From Streptomyces sp. DT2A-34 (lineage in GTDB: Bacteria > Actinomycetota > Actinomycetes > Streptomycetales > Streptomycetaceae), in assembly GCF_030499515.1 (NCBI RefSeq), contig NZ_JASTWJ010000001.1, positions 62,001-126,000 on the forward strand: DNA of 64,000 nucleotides. The letters run 5' to 3'. The translations under genes were made by a program, and so were the position numbers. Below, piece by piece: positions 51,588 through 60,794 of this stretch. The number at the start of each line of letters is the position of its first letter. Position 1 is the first letter of the stretch. Below the pieces are notes generated by a model. It saw only the letters and a program-made list of their open reading frames with translations. It was not told the DNA's origin and searched no databases.

Positions 51588-52088
51588 ATGGCCATGAGCG
51601 AGAACGTGTTTTTCAAGGTTTCGGCCGGTGGCGAGGACCTCGGCCGCATCGTCTTCCGACTGTTCGACGACGTGGTGCCCAAGACCGCGCGCAACTTCCG
51701 TGAGCTGGCGACGGGCCAGCACGGGTTCGGCTACAAGGGTTCGCCCTTCCACCGGGTCATCCCGGAGTTCATGCTGCAGGGCGGTGACTTCACCCACGGC
51801 AACGGCACCGGCGGCAAGAGCATCTACGGTGAGAAGTTCGCGGACGAGAACTTCCAGCTCAAGCACGACAGGCCGTTCCTGCTGAGCATGGCCAACGCGG
51901 GTCCGGGCACCAACGGCTCGCAGTTCTTCATCACCACCGTGGTGACGCCGTGGCTGGACGGCAAGCACGTCGTCTTCGGCGAGGTCGTCGAGGGCGAGGA
52001 CGTCGTCAAGGCGATCGAGGGCCTCGGCAGCCGCTCGGGCGCGACGGCCAAGGAGATCGTCGTCGACGACTGCGGCGTCGTCGCCTGA
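51588..52088 (+). CDS. cyclophilin-type peptidyl-prolyl isomerase
   Basis: A 166-aa cytosolic PPIase. The catalytic and cyclosporin-site residues are visible: [56 protein letters not shown] and [17 protein letters not shown]. Length is normal for a single-domain cyclophilin without signal peptide. GGAGAATC precedes the first ATG; a second ATG two codons later (MSENVFF) is also possible. Stand-alone housekeeping gene. Confidence 0.95.
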   Translation: MAMSENVFFKVSAGGEDLGRIVFRLFDDVVPKTARNFRELATGQHGFGYKGSPFHRVIPEFMLQGGDFTHGNGTGGKSIYGEKFADENFQLKHDRPFLLSMANAGPGTNGSQFFITTVVTPWLDGKHVVFGEVVEGEDVVKAIEGLGSRSGATAKEIVVDDCGVVA

Positions 52089-52102
52089 CGACCTTGTGCA
52101 GG

Positions 52103-52128
52103 GGGGCGGGTCCTGACGGACCTGCCCC
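52103..52128. terminator. hairpin between convergent genes
   Basis: GGGGCGGGTC and GACCTGCCCC pair with one mismatch around CTGACG, between the cyclophilin stop and the dehydratase stop on the other strand. Confidence 0.7.
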
Positions 52129-52141
52129 GTCGCCGCCGCGG

Positions 52142-53857
52142 TCAGTGTGATTCGCGGCTCACCTCCGAGCCGCTGGACCCTACGAGGAAGTCCAGATCCG
52201 CACCGGTGTCGGCCTGGAGGACGTGGTCGATGTAGAGGCGTTCCCAGCCGCGCCGGGGATCGGCGAAGCCGGCGACGGCGGCCTTGCCGGGGTTTCTGCG
52301 GGCGAGTTCGTCGGCGGGTACGTCGACGTCGATGCGGCGGGCCTCGACGTCCAGGGTGATGAAGTCCCCCGTGCGCACCCGTACGAGGGGGCCGCCGGCC
52401 GCGGCTTCGGGGGCGACGTGCAGGACGACCGTGCCGTACGCCGTGCCGCTCATCCGGCCGTCGCAGACGCGGACCATGTCGCGGACGCCCTGTTCGAGAA
52501 GCTTCTTCGGCAGAGGCATGTTGGAGACCTCGGGCATGCCCGGGTAGCCCTTGGGGCCGCAGCCGCGCAGCACGAGGACCGAGTCGGCGTCGACATCCAG
52601 GTCCGGGTCGTCGATACGGGCGTGGAAGTCCTCGATGGAGTCGAAGACGACGGCCCGGCCGCGGTGGCGCAGCAGGTGCGGGGAGGCTGCGGCCGGTTTG
52701 ATGAGCGCGCCGTCGGGTGCGAGGTTGCCGCGCAGGACGGCGATGCCGCCCTCGGCGACGAGTGGTTCGGCGCGGGTGCGGATGACCTCGGTGTCCCAGA
52801 TCGGGGCGTCGTCGAGTGCGTCGGCCAAGGGCTTGCCGGTGACGGTGAGGGCGTCGGGGTCCAGCAGGTCGCGGACCTCGCGCAGGACGGCGAGCAGGCC
52901 TCCGGCGCGGTGGAAGTCCTCCATGAGGAAGCGGCCGGCCGGCTGGAGGTCCACCAGGACCGGCACGCGGGAGCCGATGCGGTCGAAGTCGTCGAGGGTC
53001 AGGTCGGTGCCCAGGCGGCCCGCGATGGCCAGGAGGTGGACGACGGCGTTGGTCGAGCCGCCGATGGCGGCGAGCGCGACGATCGCGTTGTGGAAGGACG
53101 CCTTGGTGAGGATCGATGCGGGCCGGCGGTCGGCGCCGATCATGTCCACCGCCAGGCGGCCGGTGTGGTGCGCGGCCTGCAGCAGCCGGCTGTCGGGGGC
53201 CGGGGTTCCGGCCACGCCCGGGACGACCGTGCCGAGGGCCTCGGCGACCAGGGCCATCGTGGAGGCGGTGCCCATGGTGTTGCAGTGGCCGCGACTGCGG
53301 ATCATCGCCGACTCGGAGCGGGTGAACTGCTCCTGCGAGAGCGTGCCCGCCCGCACCTCCTCCGAGAGCCGCCACACGTCGGTGCCGCAGCCCAGCGGTG
53401 TACCTCGGAAGGTGCCGGTGAGCATCGGACCGCCGGGTACGACGACGGCGGGCAGGTCCACCGACGCGGCGGCCATGAGCAGCGACGGGATCGTCTTGTC
53501 GCAGCCGCCCAGCAGGACGACGCCGTCGACAGGGTTGGCCCGCAGCATCTCCTCCGTGGCCATCGCGGCCATGTTGCGCCAGAGCATGGCGGTGGGCCGC
53601 ACGTTCGTCTCGCCGAGCGACACCACGGGCAGGTCCAGCGGGATGCCGCCCGCCTCGTACACGCCGTCGCGCACCGAGGAGGCGACCTCGTCCAGGTGGG
53701 CGTTGCAGGGGGTCAGGTCCGAGGCCGTGTTGGCGATGGCGATCTGCGGTCGGCCGGTGAAGGCGTCACCGGGCACGCCCCTGCGCATCCACGCCCGGTG
53801 GATGTAGGCGTTGCGGTCCTGTCCCTCGTACCACTGTGCGCTGCGCAGCCTCACCAT
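52142..53857 (-). CDS. IlvD/Edd-family sugar-acid dehydratase
   Basis: A 571-aa dehydratase. Three cluster cysteines are in place: Cys51 (SDLTPCNAHLDEVA), Cys119 (LLGGCDKTIPSLLM, with the adjacent Lys121 usually carbamylated) and Cys192 (SRGHCNTMGTAST). FDSIEDFHARIDDPDLDV and VRVCDGRMSGTAYGT in the C-terminal swivelling domain fit the arabinonate/xylonate dehydratase branch rather than branched-chain amino acid IlvD. It probably removes water from an aldonic acid to give a 2-keto-3-deoxy acid. A zinc dehydrogenase gene is divergent from it, which supports sugar-acid catabolism. Confidence 0.85.
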   Translation of the reverse strand: MVRLRSAQWYEGQDRNAYIHRAWMRRGVPGDAFTGRPQIAIANTASDLTPCNAHLDEVASSVRDGVYEAGGIPLDLPVVSLGETNVRPTAMLWRNMAAMATEEMLRANPVDGVVLLGGCDKTIPSLLMAAASVDLPAVVVPGGPMLTGTFRGTPLGCGTDVWRLSEEVRAGTLSQEQFTRSESAMIRSRGHCNTMGTASTMALVAEALGTVVPGVAGTPAPDSRLLQAAHHTGRLAVDMIGADRRPASILTKASFHNAIVALAAIGGSTNAVVHLLAIAGRLGTDLTLDDFDRIGSRVPVLVDLQPAGRFLMEDFHRAGGLLAVLREVRDLLDPDALTVTGKPLADALDDAPIWDTEVIRTRAEPLVAEGGIAVLRGNLAPDGALIKPAAASPHLLRHRGRAVVFDSIEDFHARIDDPDLDVDADSVLVLRGCGPKGYPGMPEVSNMPLPKKLLEQGVRDMVRVCDGRMSGTAYGTVVLHVAPEAAAGGPLVRVRTGDFITLDVEARRIDVDVPADELARRNPGKAAVAGFADPRRGWERLYIDHVLQADTGADLDFLVGSSGSEVSRESH

Positions 53858-54002
53858 GGGACCTCTTCCGGCAGTCGGTACGGAGGCCTACAGTCTGGAA
53901 CGCCATGGAGCATACGCAGACGTACGACGGATCGACAGCCCGCGTCGAGCCCCACTGCTGACGTGCCCCGCCCCTCACCACCCGCTCTGGAGCCGCCGTC
54001 TC

Positions 54003-55049
54003 ATGCGTGCGTTCGTCCTGACCGCGCCCGGCGCGTACGAGGTCCAGGAGCTCCCTGCGCCGATGGCGGCACCCGGTGAAGTCGTCGTCGACGTCGAGCG
54101 GGTCGGCGTGTGCGGCACCGACGTGGAGTTCTTCACGGGCGCCATGGCCTACCTCCACCAGGGACACTCCACCTACCCGATGCGGCCGGGGCACGAGTGG
54201 GCCGGGCGCGTGGCGGCGGTCGGCGAGGGCGTCGACGCGGGCTGGGTCGGCCGCCGCGTCATGGGGGACACGATGCTCGGCTGCGGCGGTTGCCGCCGCT
54301 GTCTGCGGGGCCGTCAGCACGTGTGCGAGAAGCGCCAGGAGGTCGGTATACGCGGGGCGCGGGCCGGTGCCCTGGCGGAGCGACTCGCGGTACCGGCATC
54401 CTCGTTGCACGCCCTTCCCGACTCGGTCGACGCCGTACTCGGCGCGCTGGTGGAGCCGGGCGGCAATGCGCTGCGCGCGGCGCGGGCGGCGGACCTGCGC
54501 GCCGGGGACCGTGCTCTCGTGGTGGGCCCCGGGACCATCGGTCTGCTGGTCGCGATGTTCCTGCGGGCGTGGGGTGCGGAAGTCCACCTGCTGGACCGTG
54601 CCGACGGCTCGCCCACGTTCGCCCACGCGTTGGGCTTCGAGCACGTGTGGGACGAGCGCTCCCTTCCGGACCTGCCCTTCGACGCGGTCGTCGACGCCTC
54701 GAACGCCGCCCGTCTGCCGGGGAGGGCACTGGAGTTGGTCGAGCCGGCCGGCCGCGTCGTGTACATCGGGCTGGCAGGTGAGCCGAGCGGGATCGACACC
54801 CGCGCGCTCGTGCTGAAGGACGTGACCGCGGTGGGCATCCTGTCCGCCTCTCCCGGCCTGGGGGCCACCATCCGGGCGTACGCGTCCGGAGCGGTCGACC
54901 CCAGGCCCCTCGTCGCCGCCACGGTGGGCCTCGACGAGGTCGGCGCGGTACTCGCGGGTGAACGGCCGCAGGGCGCCGGACCCGGCCCGAAGATCCACGT
55001 GGACCCCCGGTCGAGTCAGGACTCCGGTGCCGGCCGCCGGTGCCCGTGA
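54003..55049 (+). CDS. zinc-dependent medium-chain dehydrogenase
   Basis: A 348-aa MDR enzyme. Catalytic zinc ligands Cys37 (GVCGTDVEFF) and His64/Glu65 (RPGHEWAGRV) are present, as are the four structural cysteines 94, 97, 100 and 108 (GCGGCRRCLRGRQHVC). The cofactor fold has LVVGPGTIGLLVAMF. Relatives oxidise polyols, aldoses or threonine. Its divergence from the sugar-acid dehydratase suggests the two share a pathway, for example oxidation of a sugar to the acid that is then dehydrated. The ATG at 54003 follows CTGGAG. The last 34 bases overlap the convergent phosphatase gene. Confidence 0.85.
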   Translation: MRAFVLTAPGAYEVQELPAPMAAPGEVVVDVERVGVCGTDVEFFTGAMAYLHQGHSTYPMRPGHEWAGRVAAVGEGVDAGWVGRRVMGDTMLGCGGCRRCLRGRQHVCEKRQEVGIRGARAGALAERLAVPASSLHALPDSVDAVLGALVEPGGNALRAARAADLRAGDRALVVGPGTIGLLVAMFLRAWGAEVHLLDRADGSPTFAHALGFEHVWDERSLPDLPFDAVVDASNAARLPGRALELVEPAGRVVYIGLAGEPSGIDTRALVLKDVTAVGILSASPGLGATIRAYASGAVDPRPLVAATVGLDEVGAVLAGERPQGAGPGPKIHVDPRSSQDSGAGRRCP

Positions 55050-56758
55050 CTGTGGACGTGGCACAGCAACAGGCATACGTCGTCGTCGTGTTCGGAGTCG
55101 TGCAGCAAGGGGTGCAGGAGCCGGTCGGCCGACGCCTCCAGGTCCTGCTCGAGTTCGGTCGGGCCAAAGCCGCCCAGTTCCTCGGCGAGGCGCTGGATAC
55201 CGGGGTCGATCCCGCGGGAGCGGCGTTCCACCAGGCCGTCGGTGTAGAGGGCCAGCGTCGATCCGGGCGCAAGCGGCACCGTGTGGTCGTGGATCTGCTG
55301 TTTCAGTGGGATGCCCAGCATGGCACCGGGTTTGGCGTCCAGGGTGTGCACCTGGCCGTCGGGGGTGCGCAGCACCGGTGGCGGATGGCCGGCGGCGGCC
55401 CAGGTGAGCGTGGGGTCGTCCGGGTGGAAGCGGGCGATGACCGCGGTGGCGTAGAGGTCGAGGCGCAGGCGGTGCAGGAACACGTGCAGCCGCGTCAGGA
55501 GTTGGCCGGGGCTGCTGCCGTCGACGGCGTAGGCGCGCAGGGCGGTGCGTAGCTGGCTCATCATCACGGCGGCGTGCAGGCCGTGCCCGGTGACGTCGCC
55601 GATGACGGTGATCAGGCTGCCGTCGGGCTGGCGGAAGGCGTCGTACCAGTCCCCGCCGATGTTCAGACCCCGGGTGGCCGGGAGGTAGCGTGCGGCCAGG
55701 GTGAGGCCGGGTGTCGTGGGCAGTTCGGTGAGCAGGGCGCGTTGCAGGGTCTCGGCGATGTCCCGGTTGCGCTCGAAGCGCCGGGCGTTCTCCAGGGCGA
55801 TGCTGGCCCGTCGGGTCAGCTCGATCAGCATGACGGCGTCGTCCGCGTCCCAGCGCTCGTCGGGCGGTGACAGGGTGAGGACGCCCTGCGATGCCCGGCG
55901 GGTGAGCAGGGGGATGCACAACAGGGGTCTGCCGGGGTCGAGGGCCGAGGGGGGCTGGTCGTCGACGCCGGGCAGATTGCCGGGGTGGTCGGCGGCGTAC
56001 TGCGGGCGGCCGCGGCGGGCCGCGAGGACGGCGGCGGCCGGATGCGGGCCGCCGCGCAGCGCGTCGTCCACGTCGTCGAACAGCCAGACGTCGACGGTGC
56101 GCGCGTATCGCGGCACCAGCAGGGCGGGCAGCAGCCGCACGATGGCCTCGTGGTTGAGGGAGGCGGTCAGGGCGGCGCTGGCATCGGCCAGGAAGGTCAG
56201 TCGGCCGCGGGCGTTCTCCGCTTCCTTGCGGGCCTTCTGCTCGGCGTCGAAGAGCTCGCGCTGAGCCCGGCCGGCGGCGTCCAGCTCGGCGTGGAGCGCC
56301 AGTACGCCCTGGTTGGTCTGGTGGAGTTCCTCGCGGTGGAAGGCGACCAGCCCCTCCTGCTCGTCGAGCCGCTCCAGCAGCAGGGCCGCGTCCTCGTCGG
56401 CGCCGAACAGGGCCTCTGCCAGCGTCACCGGGTCGTCGGCGGCATGGTCGGCACCGGAGACGTCGGCGTCCTCGGCGCAGGGGACCGAAGCGCGCCACGG
56501 GGGCTGCCGGTCGTCGGGGCGGCGCTTGGCCGCGGCCACCTCGACGCTGAAGTCTCCCCCACCGGGCGCCAGGGTCGCTGCCACGCCGACCCGCCACTCG
56601 CCTCCCTTGGTGAGGCACTGGCGCAGCTGTGCGGTGAGGGCGGCCACCAGACGGGTGCGCTCGACGGTGGTCACTCCGCACGCGGCGGCCAGCCGCGCCG
56701 TGGCGATGCGGGCCTGCGCGGCGTCGGTGATGGTGCGGACGTGCCAGGTGCGGGTCAT
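55016..56758 (-). CDS. SpoIIE/RsbU-type PP2C phosphatase with GAF
   Basis: A 580-aa regulator. N-terminal region with an RsbT-like degenerate ATPase (ARLAAACGVTTVERTRLVAA), a coiled coil (LLERLDEQEGLVAFHREELH), a GAF domain (LLPALLVPRYARTVDVWLFD, RRASQGVLTLSPPDE) and a PP2C phosphatase domain from about 360 (LNIGGDWYDAFRQPDGSLIT with the metal Asp pair, IGDVTGHGLHAAVMMSQLRT, LALYTDGLVERRSRG). It likely dephosphorylates a STAS anti-sigma antagonist. Last gene of the rsb operon; its ATG overlaps the preceding stop (ATGA). Confidence 0.85.
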   Translation of the reverse strand: MTRTWHVRTITDAAQARIATARLAAACGVTTVERTRLVAALTAQLRQCLTKGGEWRVGVAATLAPGGGDFSVEVAAAKRRPDDRQPPWRASVPCAEDADVSGADHAADDPVTLAEALFGADEDAALLLERLDEQEGLVAFHREELHQTNQGVLALHAELDAAGRAQRELFDAEQKARKEAENARGRLTFLADASAALTASLNHEAIVRLLPALLVPRYARTVDVWLFDDVDDALRGGPHPAAAVLAARRGRPQYAADHPGNLPGVDDQPPSALDPGRPLLCIPLLTRRASQGVLTLSPPDERWDADDAVMLIELTRRASIALENARRFERNRDIAETLQRALLTELPTTPGLTLAARYLPATRGLNIGGDWYDAFRQPDGSLITVIGDVTGHGLHAAVMMSQLRTALRAYAVDGSSPGQLLTRLHVFLHRLRLDLYATAVIARFHPDDPTLTWAAAGHPPPVLRTPDGQVHTLDAKPGAMLGIPLKQQIHDHTVPLAPGSTLALYTDGLVERRSRGIDPGIQRLAEELGGFGPTELEQDLEASADRLLHPLLHDSEHDDDVCLLLCHVHSHGHRRPAPES

Positions 56759-57828
56759 GAGGAGGGGTCCGAGGGGCAGGGGCTCAGCACGACGACGGCG
56801 GTGTCGTCGCGTACCGGCCGGGCGGGGCTGCCGGCGTCCCGCAGGATCGATGCGGCGATCACGGCGGGGTCGACGGGCGACCGGTCATGAGCGGCCGGGC
56901 CGGGGCTCCAGCGGCTCGGCAGGCCGTCGCTGTGCAGGACCAGCAGGCAGTCGTCCGTCCAGGTCAGCTGTTGTTGCGGCAGGTGCGTGGGGAGGTGGGC
57001 GCCGACGATGCCGGGGCGCGAGACCAGCCCCTGCCAGCTGTCGCCGCGGCGCAGCCGGGCCCCTGCGTTGCCCACCCCGGTGAAGTACAACTTCCCGGCC
57101 GGGACGTCGAGTTGGGCCACGGCCACGGCCGCTCCCCTGGTGTCGCGCAGGGCGCCGTTGAGCCGCCGTAGCAGGTCCGGCGGTGGCAGGTGCGGCGCGC
57201 ACCGCACCGTCTCCACGGCGGCGGAGGAGGCACGGGCCGCCAACGGGCCGTGGCCGAGGCCGTCGGCCAGCATCAGCGTCACGCGGTCGGCCGTCCGGAC
57301 GCATGCCCAGGCGTCGCCGGAGAACTCCGCGCCCGCGAGGGGGACGTTGATTCCGCCGGCGCGCACCGGGAGCGGGACGGGACGCGGGCCAGTGGTGTCG
57401 CGGTTCGGGCGCGAAGCGATCCTGGCCAGGGCGACCGTGCCCCGTCCGGGTGTGCTGTGCAGGCCGAAGTCGTCGGCCGTGCGCAGGCAGGTGCCGAGGC
57501 CGGCGCCCAGGGAGGCGGTGGTCGAGTAGCCGTCGCGCAGCGCCGCGGCGGTGTCGCGCATGCCGGGTCCGTGGTCGACGGCCATGATCTGCACCCTGGC
57601 GTTCCTCTCGTCGCCGTAGGCCGGAACGGGTGGGCCCACGAGTTCGAGGAGTATGCGTCCGCCGCCGGCGTGCTTGAGCAGATTGGTGGCGAGTTCGGTG
57701 GCCACGAGTTCGGCGGCGGCGGTCCTGTCCTCGCCGAGCCCGGCACGGCGGGCGGCGGCTCCGGCCGCCACGCGGGCGTCGCGTACGCGGGTCGAGTCGT
57801 GCACCGGCACCTCCCAGACGCGCGGCAT
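56755..57828 (-). CDS. ATPase-PP2C fusion phosphatase (RsbX-like)
   Basis: A 357-aa protein. Residues 1-135 form a GHKL anti-sigma-type ATPase (ELVATELATNLLKHAGGGRI, DHGPGMRDTAAALRDGYST, GAGLGTCLRTADDF), residues about 150-350 a PP2C phosphatase (VTLMLADGLGHGPLAARASS, LLVLHSDGLPSRW, VRDDTAVVVLS). In B. subtilis the RsbX phosphatase resets RsbR and RsbS, and this fusion follows rsbT directly, so a similar role is likely. The ATPase half could bind RsbS or a STAS partner. Starts by overlap with the rsbT stop (TGATG). Confidence 0.8.
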   Translation of the reverse strand: MPRVWEVPVHDSTRVRDARVAAGAAARRAGLGEDRTAAAELVATELATNLLKHAGGGRILLELVGPPVPAYGDERNARVQIMAVDHGPGMRDTAAALRDGYSTTASLGAGLGTCLRTADDFGLHSTPGRGTVALARIASRPNRDTTGPRPVPLPVRAGGINVPLAGAEFSGDAWACVRTADRVTLMLADGLGHGPLAARASSAAVETVRCAPHLPPPDLLRRLNGALRDTRGAAVAVAQLDVPAGKLYFTGVGNAGARLRRGDSWQGLVSRPGIVGAHLPTHLPQQQLTWTDDCLLVLHSDGLPSRWSPGPAAHDRSPVDPAVIAASILRDAGSPARPVRDDTAVVVLSPCPSDPSS

Positions 57829-58271
57829 CAGCGCGCCTCGCGCGGCCGGGGCGGCCCGGAGATCCAGGACGTCACCGTCACTGTGGTGCCGGCGCCGCGG
57901 CGGCTGTCGACGGAGAACTCGTGGACCAGGCGCCGGGCGCCGCCCAGGCCCATCCCCAACCCCTCGCCGGAGGTGTAGCCGTCGGACAGGGCCTGGTCCA
58001 GGTCCGCGATGCCGGGGCCCTCGTCGCTGAAGACGAGACGCAGCCCCGGTGTCCCGCCGCGGGTCACCGGGCTGCACTCCATCCGGCCCCCGCCGCCGTG
58101 GACGAGGGCGTTGCGCGCCAGCTCGCTGGCCGCGGTGACGAGTTTGGTCTGCTCGACCAGACCGAACCCGAGGTGGGCGGTCATCTGCCGCACATGCTGC
58201 CGCACCCGTACCAGATCGAGGTCCGAGTGGATCGGCAGGCAGGCGGAGACGCTGCCGGGGCTGTGGGTCAC
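57828..58271 (-). CDS. rsbT: RsbT-like switch kinase
   Basis: A 147-aa serine kinase of the GHKL family. The N box is AASELARNALVHGGGGRM, the G1 box SDEGPGIADLDQAL, the G2 region SGEGLGMGLGGARRLV. It should phosphorylate RsbS and RsbR and, when released from the stressosome, activate the downstream phosphatases. Its start overlaps the rsbS stop and its stop overlaps the next start. Confidence 0.9.
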   Translation of the reverse strand: MTHSPGSVSACLPIHSDLDLVRVRQHVRQMTAHLGFGLVEQTKLVTAASELARNALVHGGGGRMECSPVTRGGTPGLRLVFSDEGPGIADLDQALSDGYTSGEGLGMGLGGARRLVHEFSVDSRRGAGTTVTVTSWISGPPRPREAR

Positions 58272-58690
58272 GGGCGCTCCCGGCGTGGGCGCCCGGCGCG
58301 CGGCAGGGCCGACACCTCGGAACCGAGCAGGTGCAGGGCGTCCTCGGTGTTGAGAGCGGTGCGCAGTCCCGGCAGGGTCAGGCCGAGTTCCACCAGGGTG
58401 ATGGCCACCGCCGGGCGCATCCCCGCCACCACGGTCTGGGCGGCCAGCAGCCGGGTCATGGCCGCGACGTCACTGAGCACGCGGCCCATGAAGGAGTCGA
58501 CGATCTCGACGCCGGAGAGGTCGATGACCACACCGGTGACCGCGCTGTCGGAGACGGTCTCGCCGATGTCCTGCCTAAGTTGTTCCGCCGTGCTGTCGTA
58601 CAGGTCGCCCTGGAGGGTGACGAGGAGGACCCCGCCGAGCCTGAGCACGGGCACGTGTCCTTCGTACGGGAAGGTGGACGCGCCGGTCAC
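58268..58690 (-). CDS. rsbS: RsbS-like STAS stressosome scaffold
   Basis: A 140-aa single-domain STAS protein. The phosphorylatable serine is Ser66 in LSGVEIVDSFMGRVLSD. The length and position between rsbR and rsbT fit RsbS. The GTG start overlaps the rsbR stop by 4 bp (GTGA). Confidence 0.9.
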   Translation of the reverse strand: MTGASTFPYEGHVPVLRLGGVLLVTLQGDLYDSTAEQLRQDIGETVSDSAVTGVVIDLSGVEIVDSFMGRVLSDVAAMTRLLAAQTVVAGMRPAVAITLVELGLTLPGLRTALNTEDALHLLGSEVSALPRAGRPRRERP

Positions 58691-59589
58691 CTGGTGGACT
58701 CCAGGTCCGAGTCGGGGTTCGGGACGATGTGCGCGCCCTGCTGGCGCAGGGCGTAGGCCAGGGCGTCCGCGAGGCTGGCGCGGGTGAGCACCGAGCTCAG
58801 GTCGATGCCGAGGTGGACGATGGTCTGCGCGATGGCCGGCCTGATCCCGGACACTATGCACTCCGCTCCCATCAGCCGCGCCGCCGCCACGGTCTTCATC
58901 AGGTGCTGTGCCACCAGGGAGTCGACGGTCGGCACTCCGGTGATGTCGAGGATCGCGAAGCGGGCGTGCTGTTCGACGACGGCGTCCAGGAGCGTCTCCA
59001 TCACCACCTGGCTGCGGGCGCTGTCGAGGGTGCCGATCAGCGGTACGGCGACGATGCCTTCCCACAGTTTGATCACCGGCGTGGCGATTTCGAGCAGTTC
59101 GAGCCGCTGGCGGTTGATGAGGTCCTCCCCGGCGTTCATCGTCGCCTCCAGCATGACCAGGCGCAGGGTGCCCATCAGCACGGTCAGCGCCGTCGCGCAC
59201 TTGCGCAGGTGCTCGGCGGGCGCGTCGGAGAGCTCCTCGAGCAGCAGCTCGGTGACGGCCGGGCGCAACGCGTCCATCTCCGCCGAGATCTGCGCGATGC
59301 TGGCGCCGGCGCGGGCCCGGGACTGTGCCGTACGCACCAACTGCTCGCGGACGACCGCGAATCCGTCCGCCTCGGCATCCTCGACGCGTCCCGAGGCGGC
59401 CACCGCGGCCAGCGCCTCCACGACGGTCCGGCCGGCCTCCACCGCCTCGTCCCGGGAGACGGTGAACACGGTGCGCAGCAGCGCCGCGTCGGCCCAGCGC
59501 TGGGCGATCTGCTCCCGGCGCTCCCTCAGGAAGGCCCCGACCTCCTCCGCGGGGTTGGTCTGATCGTCTGCCGCTTGCTGCTCCGGCAC
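58687..59589 (-). CDS. rsbR: RsbR-like stressosome co-antagonist
   Basis: A 300-aa protein. An N-terminal helical globin-like or non-heme sensory region (residues about 15-155, FLRERREQIAQRWADAALLR, ALTVLMGTLRLVMLEA) is followed by a C-terminal STAS domain. The two phosphorylation sites of B. subtilis RsbR correspond to Thr170 in LLEIATPVIKLWEGIVAVP and Ser224 in ILDITGVPTVDSLVAQHLM. It should form the stressosome shell with RsbS and sense the signal. First gene of the five-gene operon; ATG at 59589. Confidence 0.9.
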   Translation of the reverse strand: MPEQQAADDQTNPAEEVGAFLRERREQIAQRWADAALLRTVFTVSRDEAVEAGRTVVEALAAVAASGRVEDAEADGFAVVREQLVRTAQSRARAGASIAQISAEMDALRPAVTELLLEELSDAPAEHLRKCATALTVLMGTLRLVMLEATMNAGEDLINRQRLELLEIATPVIKLWEGIVAVPLIGTLDSARSQVVMETLLDAVVEQHARFAILDITGVPTVDSLVAQHLMKTVAAARLMGAECIVSGIRPAIAQTIVHLGIDLSSVLTRASLADALAYALRQQGAHIVPNPDSDLESTR

Positions 59590-60146
59590 GTACTTCCCTC
59601 CTCATACGGTGTGCGCCGCCCCGATCCTGCGGGGGAGCGCCGGACAATACGGTCAAGGCGCCTGCCGCGGCCCCAGCCGGTCGAGGCGGAACACCATCGA
59701 GTCGTCGTCGGCCACGGGCGTGCCGCGGTGATCCGGACAGTTCCCTCAGGGCGGCGCCGGGGACGTCGGCCGTGCGCGGCAGGCTGATGGACACGATGGC
59801 CCGGGCCGGCGTGCGTGCGCCATACCGTCTCTCGAACACGGCCGGCGGGAGTTGCGCCTCGAGTTCGACGTGCGTCGGCACGGACGCGGGCGCGCTCGGA
59901 GCCGGGGGACGGGCTGAAGCGTGGTGAGGCCGGGGCCGGCCAGGAAGGGCTGGACGGTCTTCGCCGGCTCGGCTGCCACGAATCTGCTCACGATGTCGGA
60001 TACGCCATTCTCGTCACGGTGACGGCGTCGGAGCCGCGCTGTCGGGGAGGCCGTCCATCGGTCCTTGTCGTCCGTATCTAGCGCTCTGTACGTATGGGCC
60101 GAACCGGCGGGCTGACAGTGCCCAAGAAGACTGAAAGAGTGGAAGC
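59590..60146. other. no convincing gene; rsb operon and MarR upstream region
   Basis: A minus-strand frame near 59700-59880 (LEAQLPPAVFERRYGARTPA, IVSISLPRTADVPGAALREL) reads somewhat like protein but has no family and shifts out of frame. The promoters of the rsb operon (minus) and of the MarR gene (plus) must be here. Confidence 0.35.
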
Positions 60147-60626
60147 GTGACTTCCTCCCACTCGCATCCGCGGCCGGACGAGGTGGCGCATGTGGCCTCC
60201 GAGGCCGCCGAGTTGCTGGAGGTCTTGTGGGGCCGGGCTTCGACAGCACCGGTGTCCGCCTCCCAGATCCGCGTGCTGTTCGTCCTGGAACACACCGACG
60301 GCATCAACCTGCGCATGCTCGCCGAGGCCCTCGGCTCCACTCCGCCGTCGACCAGCCGGCTGTGCGACCGCCTCCAGGCGGTCGGCTTCGTCGAACGCGG
60401 GCCCAGCGCCTCCAGCCGCCGCGAGCTGCGACTGCGGCTGAGCCGTCGCGGACGGTCGTTCCTGGCAGGGCTGCGCGGACGACGCGAAGCCGCTCTGCGG
60501 TCCGTGCTGGAGCAGATGCCGGTCACGAAGCGGACCGCTCTGCTGGAGGGTCTGGAGGCGTTCTGCGCCGCGGCGTCCGCGGAGGTCCACGAGGGCGACG
60601 AAGCCTCCGGTGTCAGGAGCGCCTGA
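60147..60626 (+). CDS. MarR-family regulator
   Basis: A 159-aa winged-helix protein: ILFVLEHTDGINLRMLAEAL-type text (VSASQIRVLFVLEHTDGINL), recognition helix LGSTPPSTSRLCDRLQAVGF and wing VERGPSASSRRELRLRLS. It likely represses a nearby promoter in response to a small ligand; the target is unclear. GTG start with GGAAGC before it. Confidence 0.85.
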   Translation: MTSSHSHPRPDEVAHVASEAAELLEVLWGRASTAPVSASQIRVLFVLEHTDGINLRMLAEALGSTPPSTSRLCDRLQAVGFVERGPSASSRRELRLRLSRRGRSFLAGLRGRREAALRSVLEQMPVTKRTALLEGLEAFCAAASAEVHEGDEASGVRSA

Positions 60627-60794
60627 ATCCCGCAGGCGACGCGGGAAGTCGTCGTTGCTGATCGGCACGTTCCACACCCCTCCCGCGCTTGACTCGCTCA
60701 CTCTGTTGCCTCATAGCCACAGTTGTCAAACGACAACTATTGGCACTTTCGGTGCTTCTCGCGATCGATGAACTGCCTTTTCCGGAAGCGTCCT

